Source of the DNA: Solirubrobacteraceae bacterium
GTDB taxonomy: Bacteria; Actinomycetota; Thermoleophilia; Solirubrobacterales; Solirubrobacteraceae
Assembly (NCBI GenBank): GCA_024710825.1
Contig: JANJUA010000007.1
Coordinates: 1-6,171, forward strand
Direction of reading: 5' to 3'
Length of the DNA stretch: 6,171 bases
Under the pieces are notes generated by a model. That model was not told where the DNA came from and ran no database searches. It worked only from the letters and a program-made list of their open reading frames with translations. Numbering within the stretch: the first letter of the stretch is position 1; every line of letters starts with the position of its first letter. The translations under genes were made by a program, and so were the position numbers. Shown piece after piece: positions 1 to 5,546 of the stretch.

Positions 1-129
1 CTTCCACGCCCACGCGCCCGCGTCGGCTGCGGTGACGAGCAAGCAGACAAGGAGCAGGGCTGCGCAGACGGCGGCGCTCAGACACCAACGGTGAATCCGT
101 TTACCGTGGGTCGTGATCCCGCGACCCAC
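1..129 (-). CDS. N-terminus of a probable exported protein (runs off left edge)
   Basis: A minus-strand frame stays open from a GTG at 127-129 to the window edge, giving 43 residues. The visible protein has a basic start (GKRIHR, residues 9-14), a hydrophobic stretch (LSAAVCAALLLVCLLV, residues 17-32), then TAADAGAWAWK, where ADA could be a signal-peptidase I site. This is the layout of a Sec signal peptide, so I infer a secreted or membrane-attached product of unknown function. GTG is the only conventional start in this frame close to the hydrophobic segment. It has no convincing ribosome-binding site: a GAGG lies about 17 nt upstream, which is too far. The frame overlaps the SDR remnant at 78-234, and its first residues are read from the same bases in the same frame as part of that remnant. 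The gene may therefore have captured part of the remnant as its start, or the hydrophobic stretch may be fortuitous. Confidence 0.42.
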   Translation of the reverse strand, partial: MGRGITTHGKRIHRWCLSAAVCAALLLVCLLVTAADAGAWAWK

Positions 130-234
130 GCAAGCGTGGGCGAGCGCCTCGGCGAACGCGATTACTCCGCCTTTCGCGGCCGAGTACACGACCTCACCGG
201 TGCTGCCGACCCGGCCGGCGTCACATGAGGGCGA
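78..234 (-). pseudogene. Remnant of a short-chain dehydrogenase/reductase (SDR) gene
   Basis: Reading the minus strand from 234 downward gives SPSCDAGRVGSTGEVVYSAA followed by KGGVIAFAEALAHACVGRGI. This is the active-site segment of a classical SDR: the YxxxK motif is complete (Tyr at 184-186, Lys at 172-174), preceded by the usual S-D-A-G-R-V-G-S strand and loop and followed by the long helix. The frame then loses SDR character. One base over, codons from 107 to 81 read TVNGFTVGV and end in TGA at 78-80, which resembles the last residues of many SDRs (VNGGFT...). The Rossmann NAD(P)-binding half is absent upstream, where the DNA encodes the carboxypeptidase in another frame. About 70 residues between the helix and the C-terminus also seem to be deleted. 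I read this as a gene relic with an internal deletion and 5' truncation. The active-site part is the firmer half; the C-terminal part is tentative. Confidence 0.62.
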
Positions 235-244
235 GACGGCGCGC

Positions 245-925
245 TCACCACATCCTCGGGTCCTCCGTCGGATCGGCGTACGGGGGCGGGCAACCCCGAT
301 CGATCGCCTCCGGGCGAAGCTCGTAGTGCCAGGGCTCGTTCCCGTAGGTCTGGCACAGCCCGTAGCCCGCACCGTGCGCGGAGAGCCACGCCGCGGCATC
401 GTCGGGCCCGACGTCGACCGCGTCACCCGACACGTGGGCGGAGGCCTCGGGGGTCGCCACCCAGCGGGCGGCCTCCTCCTCGGAGCCGTGCTGCGCGACG
501 GCGTCGCGGAGCAGGTGCTCCTGGTAGGCCGGGGAGCGCCAGCCGCTGTGGACGACGAAGCCGACGCCGTCGTCCTCGGCGTCGGTCGCGGCCCGGCGCA
601 GGGCATCGAGGAGCGCCGCATCGAGCCGCGCCACACCCGGGAGCTCGTCGTCGAAGACCGACGTGCCGTCGGGGACCGCGCCGTCGGCCTGGCCGAGCAC
701 GCCACGCCGCTCGCGGGCGGGCTGGCCGGGAGCGCCACGGTGCTCGCCGCGCAGGCCCGGGAGGGCGACCGTCGAGGGCGGGGACGCCGTGGACGACGAG
801 GACGCCGGGAGCCGATCGCCGAGGAGGGCGGCGACCACGACGGCCGCGACGGCCAGGCCGGCGACGCGCGGCCACCGGATGCGGATCCGACGGGTCGCTG
901 CTCGTGCTGGTTCGTAGGAGGTCAC
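245..925 (-). CDS. VanY-like D-alanyl-D-alanine carboxypeptidase (peptidase M15B)
   Basis: The 226-residue product is a zinc D,D-carboxypeptidase that removes the terminal D-Ala from peptidoglycan stem peptides outside the membrane. A basic start (TRRIRIRWPR, 11-20) precedes one membrane helix or uncleaved signal (about 21-36), then a Ser/Pro/Gly-rich linker to about 95, then the catalytic domain. Visible family motifs are HSGWRSPAYQ (126-135), SAHVSGDAVDVG (162-173, zinc ligands H164 and D171) and NEPWHYEL (196-203, catalytic E197 and third zinc ligand H200). The tail CPPPYADPTEDPRMW is typical of actinobacterial members. Start choice: the frame is open far upstream, but only GTG 923-925 or TTG 935-937 places the basic region and helix at the N-terminus; neither has a clear Shine-Dalgarno sequence. 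The gene is divergent from the response regulator and shares an 85-bp upstream region with it, suggesting control by that two-component system. Confidence 0.9.
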   Translation of the reverse strand: MTSYEPARAATRRIRIRWPRVAGLAVAAVVVAALLGDRLPASSSSTASPPSTVALPGLRGEHRGAPGQPARERRGVLGQADGAVPDGTSVFDDELPGVARLDAALLDALRRAATDAEDDGVGFVVHSGWRSPAYQEHLLRDAVAQHGSEEEAARWVATPEASAHVSGDAVDVGPDDAAAWLSAHGAGYGLCQTYGNEPWHYELRPEAIDRGCPPPYADPTEDPRMW

Positions 926-949
926 GCCGCCAGTCAAGGCGGCGGCGTG
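923..949. promoter_or_regulatory. 9-bp inverted repeat over the carboxypeptidase start
   Basis: CACGCCGCC at 923-931 and GGCGGCGTG at 941-949 are perfect inverted copies separated by 9 nt. The left arm contains the likely GTG start codon of the carboxypeptidase (923-925 on the minus strand), and the alternative TTG start lies in the spacer. It could act as an operator, or as an RNA hairpin that hides the start region. G/C-only repeats of this size do arise by chance in such DNA, so the function is inferred. Confidence 0.35.
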
Positions 950-971
950 TTGCCAGCCCGTATGCGGTTTT

Positions 972-991
972 CGATACGCCGACGATATGCC
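972..991. promoter_or_regulatory. 11-bp-period direct repeat, candidate response-regulator site
   Basis: CGATACGCC (972-980) and CGATATGCC (983-991) match at 8 of 9 positions and start exactly 11 bp apart, so they lie on the same face of the helix. A related TATGC occurs at 961-965. OmpR/PhoB-family regulators typically bind as head-to-tail dimers to direct repeats with about this period. The pair sits 19-38 bp upstream of the response regulator's ATG and covers the -35 position of the proposed -10 element at 999-1004, where an activator would bind. It also lies upstream of the divergent carboxypeptidase, so one site could serve both directions. Confidence 0.45.
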
Positions 992-998
992 CGGCCAA

Positions 999-1004
999 TA
1001 GCCT
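999..1004 (+). promoter_or_regulatory. Candidate -10 element (TAGCCT) for a leaderless response-regulator transcript
   Basis: TAGCCT fits the minimal TANNNT form of an actinobacterial -10 box and ends 6 nt before the ATG at 1011, which would place transcription initiation at or next to the start codon. No Shine-Dalgarno sequence is present; the bases just upstream (CCTCC) are its complement. No consensus -35 is visible, consistent with dependence on an activator at the overlapping direct repeat. Confidence 0.35.
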
Positions 1005-1010
1005 CCAGAC

Positions 1011-1682
1011 ATGCGTGTCTTGCTCGTCGAGGACGAGCCGTACATGGCTGACGCCATCCGCACCGGCCTGCGCCTGGAGGCGATCGCATCCGACGTCGCC
1101 CGCGACGGCGACACCGCGCTGGAGCTGCTGAGCCTCAACGCGTACGACATCGCGGTCCTCGACCGCGACGTGCCCGGACCGTCGGGCGACGAGATCGCCA
1201 AGCACATCGTCGCCTCCGGCAGCGGCATGCCGATCCTCATGCTCACCGCCGCGGACCGGCTCGACGACAAGGCAACCGGGTTCGAGCTCGGCGCCGACGA
1301 CTACCTCACCAAGCCGTTCGAGATCAGGGAGCTCGTCCTGCGCCTCCGTGCGCTCGATCGCCGGCGCGCTCACAACCGGCCGCCGGTGCGGGAGATCGCC
1401 GGGCTGCGGCTCGATCCGTTCCGCCGCGAGGTCTATCGCGACGGTCGCTACGTCCCGCTCACCCGCAAGCAGTTCGCCGTGCTCGAGGTCCTCGTCGCCG
1501 CCGAAGGCGGCGTCGTCAGCGCCGAGGACCTCCTGCGACGGGCGTGGGACGAGAACGCGGACCCGTTCACCAACGCCGTGCGCATCGCCGTCTCGGGTCT
1601 GCGCAAACGGCTCGGCGAGCCCGGGATCATCGCCACCGTGCCCGGCGCCGGCTACCGCATCGAGGAACACGACGGTGGATAG
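1011..1682 (+). CDS. OmpR/PhoB-family response regulator
   Basis: The 223-residue protein has the full length and two-domain layout of the OmpR family. The receiver domain (about 1-117) has the acidic pair E7/D8, phospho-acceptor D51 in VLDRDVPG, the switch Thr T79 in MLTA and the conserved K101 in LTKPF. The winged-helix DNA-binding domain (about 125-219) shows LTRKQFAVLEVL, the recognition-helix region NAVRIAVSGLRKRLG and the terminal wing VPGAGYRI. It would be phosphorylated by the kinase encoded immediately downstream, whose GTG start overlaps this gene's end by 8 bp, so the two are translationally coupled. The likely target is the region upstream of itself and the divergent carboxypeptidase gene. 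The ATG at 1011 gives the normal MRVLLVEDE start, with no ribosome-binding site. Confidence 0.95.
   Translation: MRVLLVEDEPYMADAIRTGLRLEAIASDVARDGDTALELLSLNAYDIAVLDRDVPGPSGDEIAKHIVASGSGMPILMLTAADRLDDKATGFELGADDYLTKPFEIRELVLRLRALDRRRAHNRPPVREIAGLRLDPFRREVYRDGRYVPLTRKQFAVLEVLVAAEGGVVSAEDLLRRAWDENADPFTNAVRIAVSGLRKRLGEPGIIATVPGAGYRIEEHDGG
1662..1667 (+). promoter_or_regulatory. Ribosome-binding site deciding the kinase start (GAGGAA)
   Basis: GAGGAA ends 7 nt before the GTG at 1675-1677. This supports that GTG as the kinase start, even though the same frame is open from much further upstream inside the response-regulator gene. Confidence 0.65.
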
Positions 1683-2784
1683 GGCGCGCGGCTTGAGCGT
1701 CCGGTTCAAGCTCACCCTCAGCTACGCCGGGTTCCTCATGGTCGCCGGCGCCCTGCTGCTCGCGGTCGTGTGGGTGTTCCTGCTGCGCTACGTGCCGGAG
1801 CGTCAGATGGTCTTCCACGGCATCCCCGTTCCCTCCGGCCCGCGCCGGTCGGATCTCCAGGAGGCGTTCGTGCCGAAGGCGGCCATCGCGATGGGCTGTC
1901 TGCTGGTGTTCGGCCTGGTCGGCGGATGGATGCTCGCCGGGCGGATGCTCGCCCCGCTGACGCGGATCACCGACGCCGCGCGCCTCGTCGCGCGCGGATC
2001 GCTCTCCCACCGGGTTCGGCTGCCCGGCCGCCGAGACGAGTTCCGGGAGCTCGCGGACGCCTTCGACGCCATGCTCGCTCAGCTCGAGGCACACGTCGCC
2101 GAGCAGCAGCGCTTCGCCGCCAACGCCTCGCACGAGCTGCGCACGCCGCTCGCGATCACGCAGACGCTCCTCGACGTGGCCCGCAACGATCCGGAACGAG
2201 ACAACGGCGAGCTGATCGACCGTCTCCGCCTCGTCAACACCCGGGCGATCGACCTCACGGAGGCGCTGCTCCTGCTCAGCCGCGCCGACCAGCGGTCCTT
2301 CGTCCGCTACCGCGTCGACGTGTCCCTCATCGCCGAGGAGGCTGCGGAGACGCTGCTGCCCTTCGCGGAGCAGCGCGACGTGACGCTCGAGACGTCCGGC
2401 GAGATCGCCCCCACGGTCGGCTCCCACGAGCTCCTGCTGCAGATGACGACGAACCTGGTCCACAACGCGATCGTCCACAACGTCCCCGACGACGGGGCCG
2501 TGTGGGTGACCACCAGCGTGCAGCCGGAGGGCGTCGCGCTCGTCGTCGAGAACACCGGCGGCAAGCTCAGCCCCCAGTTCGTCTCCACCCTCGTGGAGCC
2601 GTTTCGACGTGGCAGCGAGCGCACCCGCACCGACCATGCGGGCGTCGGCCTCGGCCTGGCCATCGTCAAGAGCATCGCGCAGGCCCACGACGGCGAGCTG
2701 ACCCTCACCGCACGGCCCGCCGGCGGGCTGTGCGTCACGGTGCGGCTCCCCGCCGCGCCGGAGCACGTCGGGGTCGACGGGTAG
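1675..2784 (+). CDS. Membrane sensor histidine kinase (HAMP, HisKA, HATPase_c)
   Basis: The 369-residue protein is a classical orthodox sensor kinase. It has a first membrane helix at about 14-38, a short outer loop of about 25-30 residues (PERQMVFHGIPVPSGP region), a second helix at about 69-89, and a HAMP linker with P94 (LAPLTRITDAARLVARG, to about 142). The HisKA dimerisation domain carries the H-box NASHELRTPLA with phospho-accepting H153. The ATP-binding domain has an N-box (LLQMTTNLVHNAIVHN, N260 and N264), a G1 box VENTGG with Glu instead of the usual Asp (E292), an F-box-like VEPFRRGS and a G2 box GVGLGLAIV (323-331). The tiny outer loop argues against a large ligand pocket and suggests sensing within or at the membrane, or through a partner. 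It pairs with the overlapping response regulator. The neighbouring VanY-like peptidase suggests a cell-wall signal, by analogy with VanS. Confidence 0.94.
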   Translation: MDRARGLSVRFKLTLSYAGFLMVAGALLLAVVWVFLLRYVPERQMVFHGIPVPSGPRRSDLQEAFVPKAAIAMGCLLVFGLVGGWMLAGRMLAPLTRITDAARLVARGSLSHRVRLPGRRDEFRELADAFDAMLAQLEAHVAEQQRFAANASHELRTPLAITQTLLDVARNDPERDNGELIDRLRLVNTRAIDLTEALLLLSRADQRSFVRYRVDVSLIAEEAAETLLPFAEQRDVTLETSGEIAPTVGSHELLLQMTTNLVHNAIVHNVPDDGAVWVTTSVQPEGVALVVENTGGKLSPQFVSTLVEPFRRGSERTRTDHAGVGLGLAIVKSIAQAHDGELTLTARPAGGLCVTVRLPAAPEHVGVDG

Positions 2785-2786
2785 CG

Positions 2787-2806
2787 GCCCGCGCCAACCC
2801 GCGGGC
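2787..2806. terminator. GC-rich hairpin between convergent genes
   Basis: GCCCGCG (2787-2793) and CGCGGGC (2800-2806) form a perfect 7-bp stem with a 6-nt loop, starting 2 nt after the kinase stop codon. It lies in the 50-bp gap between the convergent kinase and FMN reductase genes and could serve both directions. There is no T-run on either side, so it is a hairpin-only candidate rather than a canonical intrinsic terminator. Confidence 0.4.
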
Positions 2807-2834
2807 GGCGCCCCATGGTGGGATGCCGCGTCCA

Positions 2835-3392
2835 TCATACGACCGTCCCGGTCGCGCGCGCCCGGAGCAGGTCGGCCACATCCGCGAGCCCGGTCTCCAC
2901 GCGGCCGTAGACGGCGGGATTGAGCAGCACCGTGCCATCGAAGTCCCCGGACGACGCGAAGATCGCCACGGGCACGGTGAGCGCTTCGAAGAACCCGAAC
3001 AGGGGCCTGAGGGCGTGCTCGAGGACGAGCGCGTGGCGATCCCCTCCGCCGGTCGCGGCGAGGAGGACGGGCTTGTTGGCGAGCGCGTACTGATCGACGA
3101 GGTCGAAGAGGTGCTTGAACATCCCCGGGTACGACCCGCGGAAGACCGGCGTCGCGGCGACGAGCAGATCGGCGCTCTCGACGAGCCTCAGCGCCGCTTC
3201 CACGTCGGGCGTGACGTCCTCGCGCTCGATCGCGCCCGTGAACCCGGGCCCCAGGCGGTAGACGTCGACGCGCGCGGACTCGAGCGGGAGCATCCCGCTC
3301 AGCGTGTCGAGGATCACGTCGACCAGGGCCATCGTCTTGGACGGCTCGCGCGGGCTGCCGTTGACGACGACGACGCGCAGCCGCTCGCTCAT
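2835..3392 (-). CDS. NAD(P)H-dependent FMN reductase, monooxygenase partner (CE1759-like)
   Basis: The 185-residue protein has the flavodoxin-like fold of the NADPH-dependent FMN reductase family (SsuE/MsuE relatives). Residues 6-20 (RVVVVNGSPREPSKT) form strand 1 and the FMN phosphate-binding loop. Residues 79-99 (AATPVFRGSYPGMFKHL onward) are the second flavin-contacting loop typical of SsuE/MsuE enzymes, and ATGGGDRHALVLEHALRPLF (113-132) is the characteristic C-terminal segment. It would reduce FMN with NAD(P)H and pass reduced flavin to the monooxygenase made from the preceding gene. Its ATG overlaps that gene's TGA in an ATGA arrangement (3389-3392), so the two are translated from one message in a fixed ratio. 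The closest named pairing I recognise is the 'LLM-partnered FMN reductase, CE1759 family'; that assignment is from memory of motifs and context. Confidence 0.88.
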   Translation of the reverse strand: MSERLRVVVVNGSPREPSKTMALVDVILDTLSGMLPLESARVDVYRLGPGFTGAIEREDVTPDVEAALRLVESADLLVAATPVFRGSYPGMFKHLFDLVDQYALANKPVLLAATGGGDRHALVLEHALRPLFGFFEALTVPVAIFASSGDFDGTVLLNPAVYGRVETGLADVADLLRARATGTVV

Positions 3393-4447
3393 GCGACGCT
3401 CGCCTGCCGCGCCTCGACCTCGCGGCGGACGATCGGGGCGACCTCCGCGCCGAGCCGCTCGATCGCCGCGAGGTGCTCGCTCTGCGGCACGCCGCCGAAG
3501 CCCAGCTGGACGATGGCGCGGGTGACGCCGTAGAGCTCGTGGTAGGCCAGCAGCTTCTCGGCGACCTCCTCCGCGCTGCCCACCATCAGCCCGGCTCCCG
3601 GCGAGGACTGCGCGTCGAAGGCGGCCCGCGAGAGCGGGAAGCCCCGGCCGCGCTGGTGGTTGTTGTCCATCATGCCCTTGGCGAAGTACGGGAACATCGT
3701 GTCCCTGGCCTCCTGGCTGGTGCGGCCGACGAAGCCGTGGGTGTTGATGCTGATGGGCATCGCCCCCGCGTCGTGGCCGGCGTCCGCGGCGGCCTGCCGG
3801 TAGAGCGCGACGGTGTCGACGTGGTAGGTGAGCGGGCCCAGCAGCAGGGCAAGCGCCATCGGCAGGCCGAGCCGGCCCGTGCTGACGGCCGAGGCCGGCG
3901 AGCCGCCGACGCCGACCCAGATCGGGATGGTCTCGCCGTACGGGCGCGGCGCGATGTCGGCGTCGACGAGCGGAGCGCGGAGGCGCCCCTCCCAGGTCAG
4001 CGAGTTCTGCTCGCGGATCCTGAGCAGCAGGTCGAGCTTCTCGCGGAAGAGGTCGGCGTAGTCGCCCAGGTCGTAGCCGAACAGCGGGAAGGACTCGGTG
4101 TAGGAGCCGCGCCCGGCGATGATCTCGGCCCGGCCGGCCGACAGCAGGTCGAGCGTCGCGAACTGCTCCCAGACGCGGACGGGGTCCTCGGAGCCGAGCA
4201 CGGTGACGGCGCTCGTGAGCTTGATGCGCTCGGTGTGCTCTGCCGCGGCGGCCAGGAGGATCGACGGCGCCGACCCGACGAAGTCGGATCGATGGTGCTC
4301 GCCGACGCCGAACACGTCCAGGCCCGCCTCATCGGCGGCCCTGGCCTGCTCGATCGTCTCCCGGACGCGCCGCCGCGGCGACGGGAGCTTCCCTGTGACG
4401 GGGTCTTCGGTGACCTCGCCGAACGTCATGATGCCGATCTCGAACAT
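3389..4447 (-). CDS. FMN-dependent luciferase-like monooxygenase (CE1758-like)
   Basis: The 352-residue product belongs to the bacterial luciferase-like (LLM) superfamily, TIM-barrel enzymes that use reduced FMN and oxygen to oxidise an organic substrate. Visible hallmarks are the first strand FEIGIMTFGEV (2-12), GLDVFGVGEHHRSDF (42-56), the barrel strand TERIKLTSAVTVLGSEDPVR (72-91), DLLSAGRAEIIAGRGSYTES (100-119) and IPIWVGVGGSP (174-184). TFGE near the start, GRGSYTESFPLFGYDL and the partner reductase match the CE1758 subfamily. The substrate is not known for this group and cannot be read from the sequence. The frame stays open to 4516, but I chose the ATG at 4445-4447 because GGAGGA lies 8 nt upstream and the protein begins there like its relatives. 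It is the first gene of a two-gene operon, divergent from the LuxR-type regulator. Confidence 0.92.
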   Translation of the reverse strand: MFEIGIMTFGEVTEDPVTGKLPSPRRRVRETIEQARAADEAGLDVFGVGEHHRSDFVGSAPSILLAAAAEHTERIKLTSAVTVLGSEDPVRVWEQFATLDLLSAGRAEIIAGRGSYTESFPLFGYDLGDYADLFREKLDLLLRIREQNSLTWEGRLRAPLVDADIAPRPYGETIPIWVGVGGSPASAVSTGRLGLPMALALLLGPLTYHVDTVALYRQAAADAGHDAGAMPISINTHGFVGRTSQEARDTMFPYFAKGMMDNNHQRGRGFPLSRAAFDAQSSPGAGLMVGSAEEVAEKLLAYHELYGVTRAIVQLGFGGVPQSEHLAAIERLGAEVAPIVRREVEARQASVA

Positions 4448-4455
4448 GGCGGCGC

Positions 4456-4461
4456 TCCTCC
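4456..4461 (-). promoter_or_regulatory. Strong ribosome-binding site for the monooxygenase (GGAGGA)
   Basis: On the minus strand GGAGGA ends 8 nt before the ATG at 4447. It fixes the monooxygenase start and rules out the longer frame that begins at 4516. It is the strongest Shine-Dalgarno sequence in the window, contrasting with the two apparently leaderless genes. Confidence 0.75.
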
Positions 4462-4466
4462 AGGAG

Positions 4467-4482
4467 TTGCTTGCTTGTGCAA
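4467..4482. promoter_or_regulatory. TTGC-rich element upstream of the monooxygenase operon
   Basis: The plus strand reads TTGCTTGCTTGTGCAA. It contains two tandem TTGC units and a small inverted repeat, TTGC-TTGT-GCAA (4471-4482). It is an A/T-richer island in GC-rich DNA, located just 5' of the monooxygenase ribosome-binding site, where an operator would block transcription. The arms are only 4 bp, so this is a weak candidate for a regulator site. Confidence 0.25.
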
Positions 4483-4564
4483 TCAGTGTCGCTCCGCGAG
4501 GGCTCCGCCGGGCCACTCACTCAGGTGGTTCCGGCCCACCCGACCGGGCGGGGAGCGCCGCGGA

Positions 4565-4570
4565 TACGAT
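4565..4570 (+). promoter_or_regulatory. Candidate -10 element (TACGAT) for a leaderless transcript
   Basis: TACGAT fits the TANNNT -10 pattern and ends 6 nt before the ATG at 4577, the same spacing as TAGCCT before the response regulator. No Shine-Dalgarno sequence precedes the ATG. Transcription would start at or beside the start codon. No convincing -35 hexamer is visible about 17 bp upstream. Confidence 0.45.
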
Positions 4571-5539
4571 CACGCCATGTCGCTGCTGTCCGCCATGGCG
4601 CACGCGCTGGCGACGCCCGATGAGCGCAAGCGGATCGAGCGGCTGTCGGACGCACTCGCCGAGGTCGTGCCGCATCGCGCACTCGCGTTCCTGATGGACG
4701 GGTGCGCACGGTCGCCCGTCGGCCGTGCGGGCGAGCCGGACATCGCCGACCGCATCACCGTCGGCGACATCACGCGGTTGGGCAGCGGCATCCCGCCCGG
4801 GAAGGCCTGGCAGGGCGAAGTCGACATCGCGGGCGAGCGACGCCCGGTCGCGGCCGTCACCGCGCCGGCGGACCTCACCTCGCTCGTGCTCGTGCGCACC
4901 GACGAGGCGCCCCTCGACGCCGAGCAGCTGACCGTCCTCCAAGGGGCCTGGTCGCTGTTCGCCGTGGCGATGCAGCACACGCTCGCCGGCGCCACTCCCG
5001 CCGACGTCAACGCCTCCCGCGCCGCGGCCGGCGAGCGAGCGCGCGTCGCGACGGAGCTCGCCGACGCGCACGGCACCGCGCTGTCGGGCATCCTCGGGAC
5101 GCTCCGGGCCCGGCACCTCGACGATCACGCGGCACGGCAGGCGGCGACCGACCTCGCATCGTCGGCGCTCGTGGAGCTGCGCGCCTCGGTCGAGCGCGAG
5201 CGCCGGCTCGGCGACGAGCCGATCGGGGAGGCGTTCGAGCGCCTCCGCCCCGAGCTCCTGCCGCTCGCTCGCTTCTCCCCCGCCCGCCTAGAGCTCGTCG
5301 ACCCGGTCGACGACGTTGCGCTCTCCGGACCGGTCGCTCAGACCGCCCGGGCGATCGTCCGCGGCGCGGTCCTCGCGCTCCTCGAGCAGACGGAGGTCCA
5401 GCGGCTCCGCATCGCCTGGACGCTCGACGGCGAGCTCGAGGTCAGCGTGCGCGACGACGGGCCCGGGCTGCTGTCCGCGTCACCGAGCACCGACGCGCTC
5501 GCCGAGCGCGTCGCGGCGCTGGGTGGCACCATCGAGATC

Positions 5540-5543
5540 CTAG
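5540..5543 (+). other. Apparent +1 frameshift point (CTAG)
   Basis: Upstream the kinase-like frame reads GGTIEI up to 5539. Downstream the homologous continuation, SVPGWGTELLARLPL, begins at 5544 in the +1 frame. Four bases, CTAG, lie between where three are expected; removing one (for example leaving CTG) gives GTIEILSVPGWGTEL, a normal end for a HATPase_c domain. In the +1 frame the same bases make a TAG stop at 5541-5543, so the two halves cannot be joined without a shift here. Confidence 0.7.
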
Positions 5544-5546
5544 AGC

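Noticed and set aside
932..937. TTGACT on the minus strand as a consensus -35 box for the carboxypeptidase
   Set aside because: No acceptable -10 follows at 16-18 bp, and transcription would start inside the coding region.
926..1270. Longer N-terminus for the carboxypeptidase, up to 1270
   Set aside because: It would run antisense through the response-regulator gene and put the membrane anchor in the middle of the protein.
1348..1674. Longer N-terminus for the histidine kinase, from 1348
   Set aside because: It overlaps the response regulator's DNA-binding domain in another frame and has a low-complexity translation. GTG 1675 has a good ribosome-binding site and the usual short N-terminus before the first helix.
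1770..3533. A long plus-strand open frame, with similar long antisense or offset frames at 113-1051, 423-1715, 1627-2838 and 3473-5851 (first ~1,100 bases)
   Set aside because: All overlap well-supported genes and have Arg/Ala/Pro/Gly-rich translations with no recognisable domain, as expected for shadow frames in very GC-rich DNA.
4448..4516. Longer N-terminus of the monooxygenase starting at 4516
   Set aside because: The ATG at 4447 has a strong GGAGGA site 8 nt upstream and gives the family's usual first strand. The extra 23 residues run through the ribosome-binding site and have no family character.
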